Positions 18,558 through 27,330 of a stretch of DNA of 64,000 bases are shown one piece after another. The DNA lies in the NCBI RefSeq assembly GCF_004335085.1, contig NZ_RQRS01000009.1, forward strand, positions 120,440 to 184,439. Direction: 5' to 3'. The stretch is from Pedobacter nototheniae (lineage in GTDB: Bacteria; Bacteroidota; Bacteroidia; Sphingobacteriales; Sphingobacteriaceae). Each line of letters opens with the position of its first letter. Within the stretch, counting starts at the first letter, position 1. The translations under genes and the position numbers were made by a program. The notes below the pieces were generated by a model. That model was not told where the DNA came from, did no database searches, and was given only the letters and a program-made list of their open reading frames with translations.

Positions 18558-21395
18558 TTATTTGCTTAAATACATTGATTTATCTTTGTAAAGCTTGCGG
18601 AAATAAGGATCTTCTAAATCTTTAATAAAGCGAATGGCTTCACCTGTTGATTTCATCTCCGGACCTAATTCTTTAGCCACTTCAGGGAATTTCTCGTAAG
18701 AGAATACTGGCTCTTTAATGGCGTAACCTTTAAGCTTACGTTCTATGGTAAAATCTTTAAGTTTTGCAACACCTAACATAATTTTAGCCGCAATGTTAAT
18801 GTAAGGTACATCGTAAGCCTTAGCTATAAATGGAACCGTACGTGATGCCCTAGGATTGGCTTCGATTACATAAACCTTTTCATCTTTAATGGCAAACTGG
18901 ATATTTAACAAGCCACTAATGTTTAATGCTTTTGCAAGTTTTATTGAGTATTCTTCCATTGATTTAGTAACCGTTTCTGGCAAGCTAAATGTTGGCAATA
19001 CTGCAAATGAATCTCCTGAGTGGATACCTGCAGGCTCAATGTGCTCCATCATACCAATAATGTGTACATCTTCGCCATCGCAAATAGAATCAGATTCTGC
19101 TTCTTCAGCTCTATCTAAAAAGTGATCGATTAATACTCGGTTGCCCGGTAAATCGCCCAACAATTTAACAACTGCTTTCTCTAAATCCTCATCGTTGATT
19201 ACAATGCTCATGCCTTGTCCGCCTAATACATAACTTGGACGAACCAATACCGGATAACCAACTTCATTGGCAACGATGATGGCTTCTTCAGCATTTTCTG
19301 CAACACCATATTTAGGATAAGGAATATCTAAATCTTTTAATAAGTCTGAGAAACGACCACGGTCTTCGGCAATATCCATGTTCTCGAAAGAAGTACCGAT
19401 AATTTTAACACCAAGTTTGGTTAATTTATCAGCCATTTTTAAAGCCGTTTGCCCACCCAACTGAACAATAACACCTATAGGTTTTTCAAGTTCGATAATT
19501 TCGCGAACATGCTCCCAAAAAACTGGCTCAAAGTATAACTTATCAGCCATGTTAAAATCTGTAGAAACCGTTTCAGGGTTACAGTTAACCATAATTGCTT
19601 CAAAACCGCTTTCTTTTGCAGCAAGCAAACCGTGTACACAAGAGTAATCAAACTCAATACCTTGTCCAATACGATTAGGCCCTGATCCTAAAACTATTAT
19701 TTTCTTTCTATCAGAAGGAATAGATTCATTCTCTTCCTCAAAAGTAGAGTAGTAATATGGTGTTTGCGCCGGAAACTCCGCAGCACAAGTATCAACCATT
19801 TTGTAAACGCGGTTAATGCCTAAAGCCTTTCTTCTGTCGTAAACCTCATCCTCGGTTACATTACCCAATAACCAGGCAATTTGCTCATCAGAGAAGCCTT
19901 TTTGTTTAAGGGTAAAGAAGAAATCCTGAGGGATGTTATTTAAAGAATATCTTTTTAATTCAACTTCCAGAGAAACTAATTCCTGAATTTGATTTAAGAA
20001 CCATTTATCAATTTTAGTTACCTTACGGATAGATTCCAAAGGCACACCCATCGTCATCGCATCTTTAATTAAGAATAAACGGTTCCATGAAGCATGCTCC
20101 AATCCATCCATAATTTCGTTAATGTTGCGGTTTTGTTTACCATCAGCACCTAAGCCCGCACGGTTTATTTCTAAACTTTGACAAGCTTTTTGTAATGCTT
20201 CAATAAAGGTACGACCAATAGCCATTACCTCGCCAACAGATTTCATCTGCAAGCCAAGTTCTTTATTTGCGCCTTTAAATTTATCGAAATTCCAGCGAGG
20301 GATTTTAACGATAACATAATCTAAAGTAGGCTCAAAATATGCTGAAGTTGTTTTTGTAATTTGATTTTCAATCTCATCAAGGTTGTAACCGATTGCAAGT
20401 TTTGCTGCAATTTTAGCAATTGGATATCCGGTTGCTTTACTTGCCAATGCCGATGAGCGAGAAACACGTGGGTTAATTTCGATGGCAATGATTTCGTCAT
20501 CGGCAGGGTTTACCGAAAACTGAACGTTACAACCACCTGCGAAGTTACCAATGGCTCTCATCATTTTAATCGCTTGGTTACGCATTTCCTGGTAACAACG
20601 ATCAGATAATGTCATGGCAGGAGCAACCGTAATTGAATCTCCTGTGTGGATACCCATTGGATCGAAGTTTTCGATAGAACAGATGATGATTACGTTATCG
20701 TTGCTATCTCTTAAAAGTTCAAGCTCGTACTCTTTCCAACCTAAAACTGCTTTTTCTACTAATACTTCATGGGTAGGAGATGCCTCTAAACCACGTTTTA
20801 ATGCAGCATCAAACTCTTCCTTTTTATGTACGAAACCACCACCAGAACCACCTAGGGTATACGAAGGACGAATTACCAACGGATAACCGATTTCTTGTGC
20901 AGCTTCCTTACCTTCTAAAAATGAATTTGCAATTCGAGATTCAGCTACACCTACACCTATATCCACCATTAACTGACGGAAAGCTTCGCGGTTTTCTGTT
21001 TTCTCGATTGCGGCTACATCAACACCTATTACCTTAACGCCATATTTTTCCCAAACACCACGTTCTTCGGCTTCTTTACATAAGTTTAATGCTGTTTGAC
21101 CACCCATTGTAGGCAATACGGCATCAATCCGAGGCAAATCTGCAGAAGCGATGTGTTCCTGTAAAATTTCTTCAATTGAATCAACAGTTAAAGGACGCAG
21201 ATAAACATGGTCTCCAATAACTTTATCCGTCATAATCGTTGCCGGATTAGAGTTGATAATTGAAACGGTAATTCCTTCTTCTTTCAAAGATAAGGCCGAT
21301 TGAGAACCCGAGTAATCAAATTCGCAGGCTTGTCCAATAATAATTGGTCCTGATCCGATAATCAATACTGAGCGAATGGAAGTGTCTTTAGGCAT
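18558..21395 (-). CDS. carB: Carbamoyl-phosphate synthase large subunit, form without the allosteric domain
   Basis: Makes carbamoyl phosphate from ammonia (delivered by CarA), bicarbonate and two ATP for pyrimidine and arginine synthesis. Two homologous halves are visible: N-terminal carboxyphosphate synthetase (SVLIIGSGPIIIGQACEFDYSG, then the ATP-grasp with RPSYTLGGSGGG) and C-terminal carbamoyl-phosphate synthetase (KIIVLGSGPNRIGQGIEFDYS, RPSYVLGGQGM). At 945 residues it stops just after the second half (KELGPEMKSTGEAIRFIKD). The roughly 130-residue MGS-like regulatory domain that binds UMP and ornithine in the E. coli enzyme is missing. The stop is followed directly by a terminator, so this is a natural end and not a frameshift. 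carA is not in the window. Confidence 0.96.
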   Translation of the reverse strand: MPKDTSIRSVLIIGSGPIIIGQACEFDYSGSQSALSLKEEGITVSIINSNPATIMTDKVIGDHVYLRPLTVDSIEEILQEHIASADLPRIDAVLPTMGGQTALNLCKEAEERGVWEKYGVKVIGVDVAAIEKTENREAFRQLMVDIGVGVAESRIANSFLEGKEAAQEIGYPLVIRPSYTLGGSGGGFVHKKEEFDAALKRGLEASPTHEVLVEKAVLGWKEYELELLRDSNDNVIIICSIENFDPMGIHTGDSITVAPAMTLSDRCYQEMRNQAIKMMRAIGNFAGGCNVQFSVNPADDEIIAIEINPRVSRSSALASKATGYPIAKIAAKLAIGYNLDEIENQITKTTSAYFEPTLDYVIVKIPRWNFDKFKGANKELGLQMKSVGEVMAIGRTFIEALQKACQSLEINRAGLGADGKQNRNINEIMDGLEHASWNRLFLIKDAMTMGVPLESIRKVTKIDKWFLNQIQELVSLEVELKRYSLNNIPQDFFFTLKQKGFSDEQIAWLLGNVTEDEVYDRRKALGINRVYKMVDTCAAEFPAQTPYYYSTFEEENESIPSDRKKIIVLGSGPNRIGQGIEFDYSCVHGLLAAKESGFEAIMVNCNPETVSTDFNMADKLYFEPVFWEHVREIIELEKPIGVIVQLGGQTALKMADKLTKLGVKIIGTSFENMDIAEDRGRFSDLLKDLDIPYPKYGVAENAEEAIIVANEVGYPVLVRPSYVLGGQGMSIVINDEDLEKAVVKLLGDLPGNRVLIDHFLDRAEEAESDSICDGEDVHIIGMMEHIEPAGIHSGDSFAVLPTFSLPETVTKSMEEYSIKLAKALNISGLLNIQFAIKDEKVYVIEANPRASRTVPFIAKAYDVPYINIAAKIMLGVAKLKDFTIERKLKGYAIKEPVFSYEKFPEVAKELGPEMKSTGEAIRFIKDLEDPYFRKLYKDKSMYLSK

Positions 21396-21509
21396 TGGTA
21401 AAGCTTAATACTATAATTAAAATTCTAAAGTTTTGACTCTTATTAGAGCCTTGAAGCAACGAGATTTGTGCTTTGTAAGAAGAAAAATCCCAACTGTTCT
21501 GTCGGGATG

Positions 21510-21517
21510 CAAAGATA
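21510..21517 (-). promoter_or_regulatory. Promoter -7 element for carB
   Basis: On the minus strand this reads TATCTTTG, a perfect match to the Bacteroidota -7 consensus TAnnTTTG, about 115 bp upstream of the carB start. The resulting leader contains a weak ATCCC/GGGAT hairpin followed by a T-run, which could act as an attenuator. Confidence 0.5.
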
Positions 21518-21554
21518 CACGTTTAGAATATAATTTAAGCTGTTTTTTTAAAAT

Positions 21555-21584
21555 AAAAAAGAGGGCTTAAATACCCTCCTTTTT
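21555..21584. terminator. Bidirectional terminator
   Basis: Stem GAGGG / CCCTC flanked by A-run and T-run on opposite sides. It ends the small leftward gene upstream of carB. Confidence 0.75.
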
Positions 21585-21607
21585 ATACTATTGTTTTGTT
21601 GTTGTAA

Positions 21608-21928
21608 TTATTGTTGCAATTTAATTTCGCCTAAATCCGTTGTAGCACTATCCTTTACTGCAACATTATCAATCACAGTTTCTTTATACGGTGCATTTGC
21701 CTTAATCCAAACCGTATAAACGCCTTGTTTAAGGTTGGTAAAAGTAAAGGCACCATCATTAACCTGGGCTTTTAAAGTATCGGTGCCTGCCGCAACCAAT
21801 GAAACTGAAATTACCGCATTAGTTGGGGTTACTCTTCCTGTTATGCCACCTAGCTTAATTCCTGTAAAGGCAATAAAACATACTGATGAAACAATTAAAG
21901 CAAATAAAAAAATACCTAGCTTTTTCAT
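21608..21928 (-). CDS. Small exported protein with a carboxypeptidase regulatory-like domain
   Basis: 106 residues: an N-terminal hydrophobic segment (residues 4-24, signal peptide or anchor), then one beta-sandwich of the carboxypeptidase-D regulatory type (GGITGRVTPTNAVISVSL, FTFTNLKQGVYTVWIKA). Such stand-alone domains occur in Bacteroidota secreted proteins; no enzymatic residues are visible. It has its own terminator and is probably monocistronic. Function unknown. Confidence 0.7.
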   Translation of the reverse strand: MKKLGIFLFALIVSSVCFIAFTGIKLGGITGRVTPTNAVISVSLVAAGTDTLKAQVNDGAFTFTNLKQGVYTVWIKANAPYKETVIDNVAVKDSATTDLGEIKLQQ

Positions 21929-22259
21929 TTTATTAGGGTTTGTTAAAAAATCAATCCTTTTTAAATCAGGATCATGGTTAATAACATATCGTGTTAATTA
22001 TTGTTTTTTGTATTGCCTAAAACGATATGCATTGCTGTACTATAATTAATGCGCTCTTTTTTATACAGCGGTGCAAATTCATAAAAACATTTGAGTTTTT
22101 TATGTTAATTTTTTTAACATAATGCGTGCATCCGTAACATTTTTATGGCAGCCACAGGCTGGAAGTCATGTTTAAGTCACGAAAACAACTTAAATAAGAT
22201 ATTGGCAATAATGTTGTAATAAGCAGAACATATTTGCGTTTTGTAAATACTTTAGTTAG

Positions 22260-22365
22260 TTCTAAAGCTTCCTCGTGGCTTAGTTACCCACTGAGGATTT
22301 TCTTCATAAATAGTTTGTTTGGTTTATTATCCGGTTTGGGGAGCCCTCCCCAACCGGATTTTTTC
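22260..22365 (+). ncRNA. Candidate leader or small RNA with terminator upstream of pnuC
   Basis: Two stem-loops in tandem: CCTCGTGG / CCAC-T-GAGG (22271-22296) and ATCCGGTTTGGGGA / TCCCCAACCGGAT (22329-22359), the second followed by TTTTTTC. A weak TACTTTAG -7-like element lies at 22248-22255. Either a roughly 100-nt sRNA, or an attenuated leader of the pnuC operon, whose start codon is 33 bp downstream. No known riboswitch consensus was recognised. Confidence 0.45.
22329..22365 (+). terminator. Intrinsic terminator or attenuator before pnuC
   Basis: A 13-bp GC-rich stem with one bulged T and a 4-base loop, then six T residues. Because the next gene on the same strand starts 33 bp later, it may be an attenuator. 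Confidence 0.8.
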
Positions 22366-22397
22366 TTTTAAAGCCATTTTCTTTTACATTTGATTAT

Positions 22398-23015
22398 ATG
22401 ACTTTACTGGCAATACCTTTTTTTCAGTTTCTGGTTGATCAATTTAAGCACACTTCAATATTGGAATGGGTTGCCGTAATAACTGGCTTTATTTGCATTT
22501 ACCTGGCGGCTAAAGAAAGCATATTGAACTGGCCAATATCCATTATTAGTGTTTGCGCCTACGGTTTTCTTTTTTATAAAGAAGCCATGTATGGCGATAT
22601 GAGTTTGCAGGTTTATTTTTTATTTACCGCTTTTTATGGCTGGTACTTTTGGATTACTAAAAGAATTGAAGAGCCTAAACAAATTACAAATCTAACTACA
22701 AAAGGTTGGCTCTTGGTTATTACAGTTATTCCGTTGCTTACCATTTTATTGGGATGGTTTATGGCTACCTACACCAATAGTACTGTGCCCTGGGCTGATG
22801 GCTTTTGCACATCAGTAAGTTTTGTTGCACAATTATTATTAACTAGAAAAATTTTACAAAACTGGCTTTTATGGGTGTTTGCTAATATTTGCTATGTACC
22901 TTTGTTTATTTACAAGCACCTTAATTTAAGTGCCATTTTATATTTTGTATTGATTCTGATTGCCTTTAATGGTTATTTGGATTGGAGAAAGACCTATCGT
23001 GAACAAAGTAATTAA
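22398..23015 (+). CDS. pnuC: PnuC/PnuT family vitamin transporter
   Basis: A 205-residue polytopic membrane protein with about seven hydrophobic segments. It has the family features: NWPISIISVCAYGFLFYKEAMYGDMSLQVYFLFTAFYGWYFW in the middle, and the C-terminal ILQNWLLWVFANICYVPLFIYK. PnuC proteins move nicotinamide riboside by facilitated diffusion trapped by phosphorylation; the PnuT branch moves thiamine. The overlapping NadR-like kinase gene argues for nicotinamide riboside. The TPP riboswitch and thiamine genes immediately downstream argue for thiamine. I favour PnuC with moderate confidence; the family is secure. Confidence 0.85.
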   Translation: MTLLAIPFFQFLVDQFKHTSILEWVAVITGFICIYLAAKESILNWPISIISVCAYGFLFYKEAMYGDMSLQVYFLFTAFYGWYFWITKRIEEPKQITNLTTKGWLLVITVIPLLTILLGWFMATYTNSTVPWADGFCTSVSFVAQLLLTRKILQNWLLWVFANICYVPLFIYKHLNLSAILYFVLILIAFNGYLDWRKTYREQSN

Positions 23016-23526
23016 AAAAATAGCCATTGTAGGCCCCGAAAGTACAGGCAAATCGACCATGTCTCAGTTTTTAGCCAAGCATTATAATGTAGCATGGGTA
23101 CCAGAATATGCCCGTTACTATTGCGAAGCTTTGGTTGGGCCATACACTTTACAGGATGAAGTAAATATGTACTACGGTCAAGTTGCCCTTGAGGATGCCG
23201 TGCTAGCTACCAATACCAAAGATTTTATTATTTGCGATACCACCTTTATTACCGTTAAAATATGGAGTGATGAGGTATTAGGAGAAACCCCACAAATTGT
23301 TTTGGATGCTTTGCCAAAGCGGCCCTATGATTTATACCTTTTAATGGATATTGATTTACCGTGGCAGGATGATCCTTTAAGAGATTTCCCTAACCAGCGA
23401 GAATATTTTATGGAAGTTTGGCACAAAGAGCTTACTCAACTTAATGCTAACTACAAGGTAATAGGAGGAGCGGGTGATGAAAGATTTCAAAATGCCATTA
23501 AAGCTGTTGATGCATTTTTAAAATGA
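22999..23526 (+). CDS. NadR-like P-loop kinase (ribosylnicotinamide kinase type)
   Basis: About 175 residues starting at a GTG that overlaps the end of pnuC by 17 bases; an ATG further upstream lies deep in pnuC and adds residues unlike the family. The Walker A motif GPESTGKST comes near residue 12, followed by WVPEYARYYCE, matching the ribosylnicotinamide kinase domain of NadR. IICDTTFITVKIWSDEV supplies the Walker B-like Asp. Kinase activity on the transported vitamin would trap it inside the cell, which explains the overlapping pairing with the transporter. The adenylyltransferase and DNA-binding domains of full NadR are absent. Confidence 0.75.
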   Translation: MNKVIKKIAIVGPESTGKSTMSQFLAKHYNVAWVPEYARYYCEALVGPYTLQDEVNMYYGQVALEDAVLATNTKDFIICDTTFITVKIWSDEVLGETPQIVLDALPKRPYDLYLLMDIDLPWQDDPLRDFPNQREYFMEVWHKELTQLNANYKVIGGAGDERFQNAIKAVDAFLK

Positions 23527-23572
23527 GCCCTCAAATAATAAAAACCAATTCTTTAAATATTTTTCTACATTT

Positions 23573-23761
23573 GCCAAATCAAAAGGGGTGCCTTGTTTTT
23601 TTATAAAACACAAAAACAGGCTGAGAACATACCCATTTTACGGTAAAAGGTAAAAGGCGAAAGGTAAAAGGTTATGCAACATGCAAACCCTAAACCCTAA
23701 ACCTTAAATCCCTAAACCTTAAATGCACCTGATCCGGGTAATGCCGGCGTAGGGATTGGAG
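23573..23761 (+). ncRNA. TPP riboswitch (THI element) with an enlarged internal insert
   Basis: The THI-box landmarks are in order: AGGGGTGCC (from 23584), GGCTGAGA (23619-23626), ACCC, then ACCTGATCCGGGTAATGC and CGGCGTAGGGA near 23727-23755. The closing P1 pairing is CCAAATC (23575-) with GATTGG (near 23755). Between the ACCC of P2 and the ACCTGATC of P4 lie about 90 nt of simple repeats: GGTAAAAGG-type units, then telomere-like AAACCCT units. A possible expression platform GTCG-AGTA/TACT-CGAC follows at 23780-23803, before the TTG start of the TonB receptor. Confidence 0.93.
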
Positions 23762-23826
23762 TTATGGAGTTTAACTAAAGTCGGGAGTACCCCTACTTAC
23801 GACAGGTTTTACTAAAAAGCAAAAAG

Positions 23827-26202
23827 TTGAAAAAATTAAGTTTATTGGCAGTTCTTGCCACATTGCTGCCATGTTTTGTAATGGCACAAATTTCCATTAG
23901 CGGAAAAATTACCGATAATAACCAAAAGCCTCTTCCGGGGGCAACCATTAAATTAAAAAATAAAAAAACGGCAGTACTGAGTGATGCGAATGGAGATTAC
24001 ACCATCAGCAACTTACCTGCTGGCAAAATTGTAGTTGTTGCCAGTTATGTAGGTTATCAAACAGGAGAAAAAACAATTGATCTTACCGCCAATACTATCG
24101 CCAACTTTAGCTTAAACACTTTAACTTTTCTTACTGATGAAGTGGTGGTTAGCGCAACACGAGCATCCAAAAATTCGGCAACAACGTATCGCAATCTTGA
24201 TAAAGCAGAACTTGCAAAAAACAATCTCGGTCAGGATTTACCTTATCTATTAAATCAAACGCCTTCTGTTGTGGTAAGTTCTGATGGTGGTACAGGGATA
24301 GGCTATACTGGTATGCGTATTCGTGGTAGCGATGCTACAAGAATTAACGTTACAGTAAATGGCATTCCCCTTAATGATGCCGAAAGTCAGGGTAGCTTTT
24401 TTGTTAACCTACCAGATTTAGCTTCTTCAGTAGATAATATACAAATCCAGCGAGGCGTTGGTACTTCCACCAACGGAGCAGGCTCTTTTGGGGGTAGCTT
24501 AAATATTCAAACCACCACACGCAGAGATTCTGCTTATGCTGAACTAAACAATACGGCAGGCTCTTATAATACCTGGAAAAACACCATTAATTTAGGTACT
24601 GGCTTAATTAATAATAAATTTAGCTTCGATGGTCGTTTATCTAGAATTAAATCTGATGGATACGTTGACCGTGCCTCTTCAAATTTAAAATCTTTCTTTG
24701 TATCGGGCGCCTATTATGGCAAAAAGGATATTTTACGAGCAAATGTATTTAGTGGTACAGAGAAAACGTATCAAGCTTGGAATGGAATTTCGCAAGAGAT
24801 GCTTGCAATTGATCGCAGACACAATGATTTTACCTACGATAACCAAACTGACAATTATCAACAGGATCATTACCAGTTATTTTATACCAGAACCTTAAGT
24901 GATAAATTGGTAGCAAATGCGGCTTTACATTACACTTATGGCAGAGGCTATTATGAAGAATATCAGGAGGACCAGCTACTAACGGATTACGGGATTGAGC
25001 CTTTAGTTATTGGTGGCGTTACCAAAGATGTTTCTAACTTGGTTAGACGTTTATGGCTTGATAACGATTTTTACGGCGCAACTTATTCTTTAAATTATAA
25101 GCCTAAAAACAACCTTGATTTTACACTTGGTGGGGCTTATAATGAGTACAAAGGAAGGCATTTTGATGAAGTAATTTGGGCGCAATTTGCAAACTATGAT
25201 GGTAGCGGCTCTATTCGCCATAGGTATAATGATAACGATGCCTTAAAAACGGATTTCAATACCTTTTTGAGAGGAAATTATCAGATAGACAAGTTTAATC
25301 TCTTTGCCGATTTGCAATATCGCCGTGTATATTATTCTTATTTTGGTGTTGATGTATCAGGAGCTCCTGCGCAGCAACAAGCAACACTTAATTTCTTTAA
25401 TCCTAAAGCTGGTGTTACTTACAATTTTAGCGATAAAAGCAATATTTATGCATCTGTTGCGGTTGGAAATAAAGAACCGAACCGGGATGACTTTAAATAT
25501 TCGAGCATAAATAGTAGACCGAAATCTGAACATTTAACGGATTTTGAGGCTGGTTATCGTACTCAAATCTCTGATTTTAACTTTGGAATTAATGGTTATG
25601 CCATGATTTACAAAAACCAGTTAGTTAATACTGGTAAATTAAATGATGTTGGCGGTAAAACCAGACAAAATGTTGCAGATAGTTATAGATTAGGACTTGA
25701 ATTTGATGGGCGATGGAAAATTTCAAAAGATCTTTACTGGGCTGCAACCGCGGCTTTAAGCAGAAATAAGATTAAAGATTTTACAGAGTATATTTATGAC
25801 AAGAAGGACAACACACTTTTGACCAACAATTATAAAAATACAAATATTTCCTTTTCGCCATCGGTAATTGCTTCAAGCGAAATTAATTACACAATATTAA
25901 AAAACGCTGATGTAGCTTTATTAAGTAAGTATGTAGGAAAGCAAAATCTCGATAATACTTCGGCCAGCACACGCACTTTATCCAGCTTTTTTGTAAACGA
26001 TATTAGGTTAAGGTACAACACTTCTTTTGCTGCTATTAAAAATATCGGCATCAGCTTATTAGTTAACAATGTTTTCAGCACTTTATATGAAAGCAATGGT
26101 GCAACCTATCCATATTTATATGATGGCGAATTAAGCAGATCGAATTACTATTACCCTCAGGCAACACGAAATTTCTTAGTAAGTTTAAACCTTAAGTTTT
26201 AA
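23827..26202 (+). CDS. TonB-dependent receptor, riboswitch-controlled (probable thiamine uptake)
   Basis: A 791-residue outer-membrane transporter starting at TTG directly after the TPP riboswitch; this start gives a proper signal peptide (KKLSLLAVLATLLPCFVMAQ). It has a carboxypeptidase-D-like N-terminal domain (ISGKITDNNQKPLPGATIKLK, about 23-105), a TonB-box-like DEVVVSA segment, a plug (LPYLLNQTPSVVVSSDGGTGIGYTGMRIRG) and a barrel ending in aromatic FLVSLNLKF. Riboswitch control is the evidence for thiamine or a thiamine precursor as cargo. The leader shows no Shine-Dalgarno, as usual in this phylum. Confidence 0.88.
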   Translation: MKKLSLLAVLATLLPCFVMAQISISGKITDNNQKPLPGATIKLKNKKTAVLSDANGDYTISNLPAGKIVVVASYVGYQTGEKTIDLTANTIANFSLNTLTFLTDEVVVSATRASKNSATTYRNLDKAELAKNNLGQDLPYLLNQTPSVVVSSDGGTGIGYTGMRIRGSDATRINVTVNGIPLNDAESQGSFFVNLPDLASSVDNIQIQRGVGTSTNGAGSFGGSLNIQTTTRRDSAYAELNNTAGSYNTWKNTINLGTGLINNKFSFDGRLSRIKSDGYVDRASSNLKSFFVSGAYYGKKDILRANVFSGTEKTYQAWNGISQEMLAIDRRHNDFTYDNQTDNYQQDHYQLFYTRTLSDKLVANAALHYTYGRGYYEEYQEDQLLTDYGIEPLVIGGVTKDVSNLVRRLWLDNDFYGATYSLNYKPKNNLDFTLGGAYNEYKGRHFDEVIWAQFANYDGSGSIRHRYNDNDALKTDFNTFLRGNYQIDKFNLFADLQYRRVYYSYFGVDVSGAPAQQQATLNFFNPKAGVTYNFSDKSNIYASVAVGNKEPNRDDFKYSSINSRPKSEHLTDFEAGYRTQISDFNFGINGYAMIYKNQLVNTGKLNDVGGKTRQNVADSYRLGLEFDGRWKISKDLYWAATAALSRNKIKDFTEYIYDKKDNTLLTNNYKNTNISFSPSVIASSEINYTILKNADVALLSKYVGKQNLDNTSASTRTLSSFFVNDIRLRYNTSFAAIKNIGISLLVNNVFSTLYESNGATYPYLYDGELSRSNYYYPQATRNFLVSLNLKF

Positions 26203-26223
26203 AAATAAAAAGCTTTAAATCTT

Positions 26224-26273
26224 AAATCCGGCGGATATGAGCACATTGCCTATATTCACCGGATTTTCTTTTT
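26224..26273 (+). terminator. Hairpin between the TonB receptor and thiE-like genes
   Basis: Stem AAATCCGG / CCGGATTT extended by an imperfect GGATAT/ATATTC part, followed by TTTTCTTTTT. It sits only 27 bp before the next start codon, so it is either a full terminator or a partial one that lowers thiE expression. Confidence 0.65.
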
Positions 26274-26294
26274 AATTTAGAAAAAGCAATAATC

Positions 26295-26930
26295 ATGAGT
26301 AAATACATAGAAAAATTTCAATACATCACGCACGATATTCCTCATTTAACCCATATTGAGCAAGTGCAAAAAGCTTGCGAAGCTGGAGCAAAGTGGATTC
26401 AATATCGTTGCTTAACTAAAACCGACGAAGCGCTTTTAGCTGATATTAATGCTATTGCTGAAATTTGTGATGATTGGGGCACAACTTTAATCGTAACCAA
26501 CCACGTGCATTTAAATGGCAAAGCCGATATTCAAGGTTTTCATATAGAAGATATGAATGCAGATTTTATATCGATCAGAAAAATAGTAGGCAACGATATA
26601 ACTTTAGGCGGCTCTGCCAACACGGTAGAAAATTTAATCCGTTTAGCCAATGAGGGCGTAGATTATGCTGGTTTCGGTCCTTTTGCAATTACACAAACTA
26701 AACCAAATAACTTCCCCGTTTTAGGTATAAGTGGATATGCAGAAGCAATTTCTACGCTAAAAACTAACAATATTCAAATGCCAGTTTTAGCAGTTGGCGG
26801 TATAACCATTAATGATGTTGAGGCTTTAATGCATACTGGAATTTATGGCATCGCAGCATCGGGAGCGATAAATTTTGCCAGTGATTTTGAAGAAACTTTT
26901 CAAGATTTCTATAACGCAATAAAAGGTTAA
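26295..26930 (+). CDS. thiE: Thiamine phosphate synthase (ThiE/TenI family), divergent
   Basis: TIM-barrel enzyme joining HMP-pyrophosphate and the thiazole phosphate carboxylate to give thiamine phosphate. Of 211 residues, the family motifs are QYRCLTK (the V-Q-x-R-x-K position, with Cys inserted), DYAGFGPFAITQTKPN (Y-x-G-x-GP-x-T-x-TK) and PVLAVGGI. The usual GVHLGQ-D region is altered to GFHIEDMN, and the G-x-S-x-HT region reads GGSANTVEN, so phosphate or substrate contacts may differ from ThiE of E. coli. Its position downstream of a TPP-controlled receptor supports a thiamine role. A TenI-like non-catalytic role is the alternative. Confidence 0.78.
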   Translation: MSKYIEKFQYITHDIPHLTHIEQVQKACEAGAKWIQYRCLTKTDEALLADINAIAEICDDWGTTLIVTNHVHLNGKADIQGFHIEDMNADFISIRKIVGNDITLGGSANTVENLIRLANEGVDYAGFGPFAITQTKPNNFPVLGISGYAEAISTLKTNNIQMPVLAVGGITINDVEALMHTGIYGIAASGAINFASDFEETFQDFYNAIKG

Positions 26931-26946
26931 AAAAAATGTATAATAC

Positions 26947-27190
26947 CGCTTCCACAGCAAATTGACCTGCTCCGTAATAATCACCGCCCACAGGTATAAT
27001 TTGGGGTTATACAACCACTCGGTTCACGTTCTATATATATCGGTTGACGTTCTTTACATATCGGTTGACGTTCCCGACATATAATTATACGTGATATAAC
27101 CCCAATGTTGGGGTGTGGAAGCGAATGCTTGGCGTTCTGAACCTATAATTTGACGTTCTGGACGTATAATTATACGTTGCACAACGTAAA
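26947..27190. repeat. Nested inverted repeats with 21-bp direct repeats
   Basis: Outer arms CGCTTCCACA (26947-26956) and TGTGGAAGCG (27114-27123); inner arms TTGGGGTTATA (27001-27011) and TATAACCCCAA (27095-27105). All are perfect. Inside lie three 21-bp tandem units beginning CGGTT(G/C)ACGTTC at 27020, 27041 and 27062. Two related units (GGCGTTCTGAACCTATAATT and TGACGTTCTGGACGTATAAT) follow at about 27131 and 27151, ending in the palindrome ACGTATAATTATACGT. It is non-coding. Confidence 0.8.
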
Positions 27191-27330
27191 CGGAGCACTA
27201 AAGTACATATCCAGACTATTAATTTACTAGTCTACACCTGTACGGCAGGCCTTAGCATAAGTAAAACACTGCTTCAGATGGTTGCTGTACTCCTAAAATC
27301 TTTATTAATGCACAGGTTTTTGGTATTTAA

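Larger units (their letters stand above)
21929..22397. other. Intergenic region ahead of the pnuC gene
   Basis: A 469-bp stretch without a coding region. Its first half is A+T-rich with nothing recognised. Its second half holds two hairpins, annotated separately, suggesting a short leader or small RNA that ends in an intrinsic terminator just before pnuC. Confidence 0.5.

Noticed and set aside
18558..18700. CarB truncated by frameshift
   Set aside because: The stop is followed at once by a clean terminator with no coding remnant, so the short form is natural.
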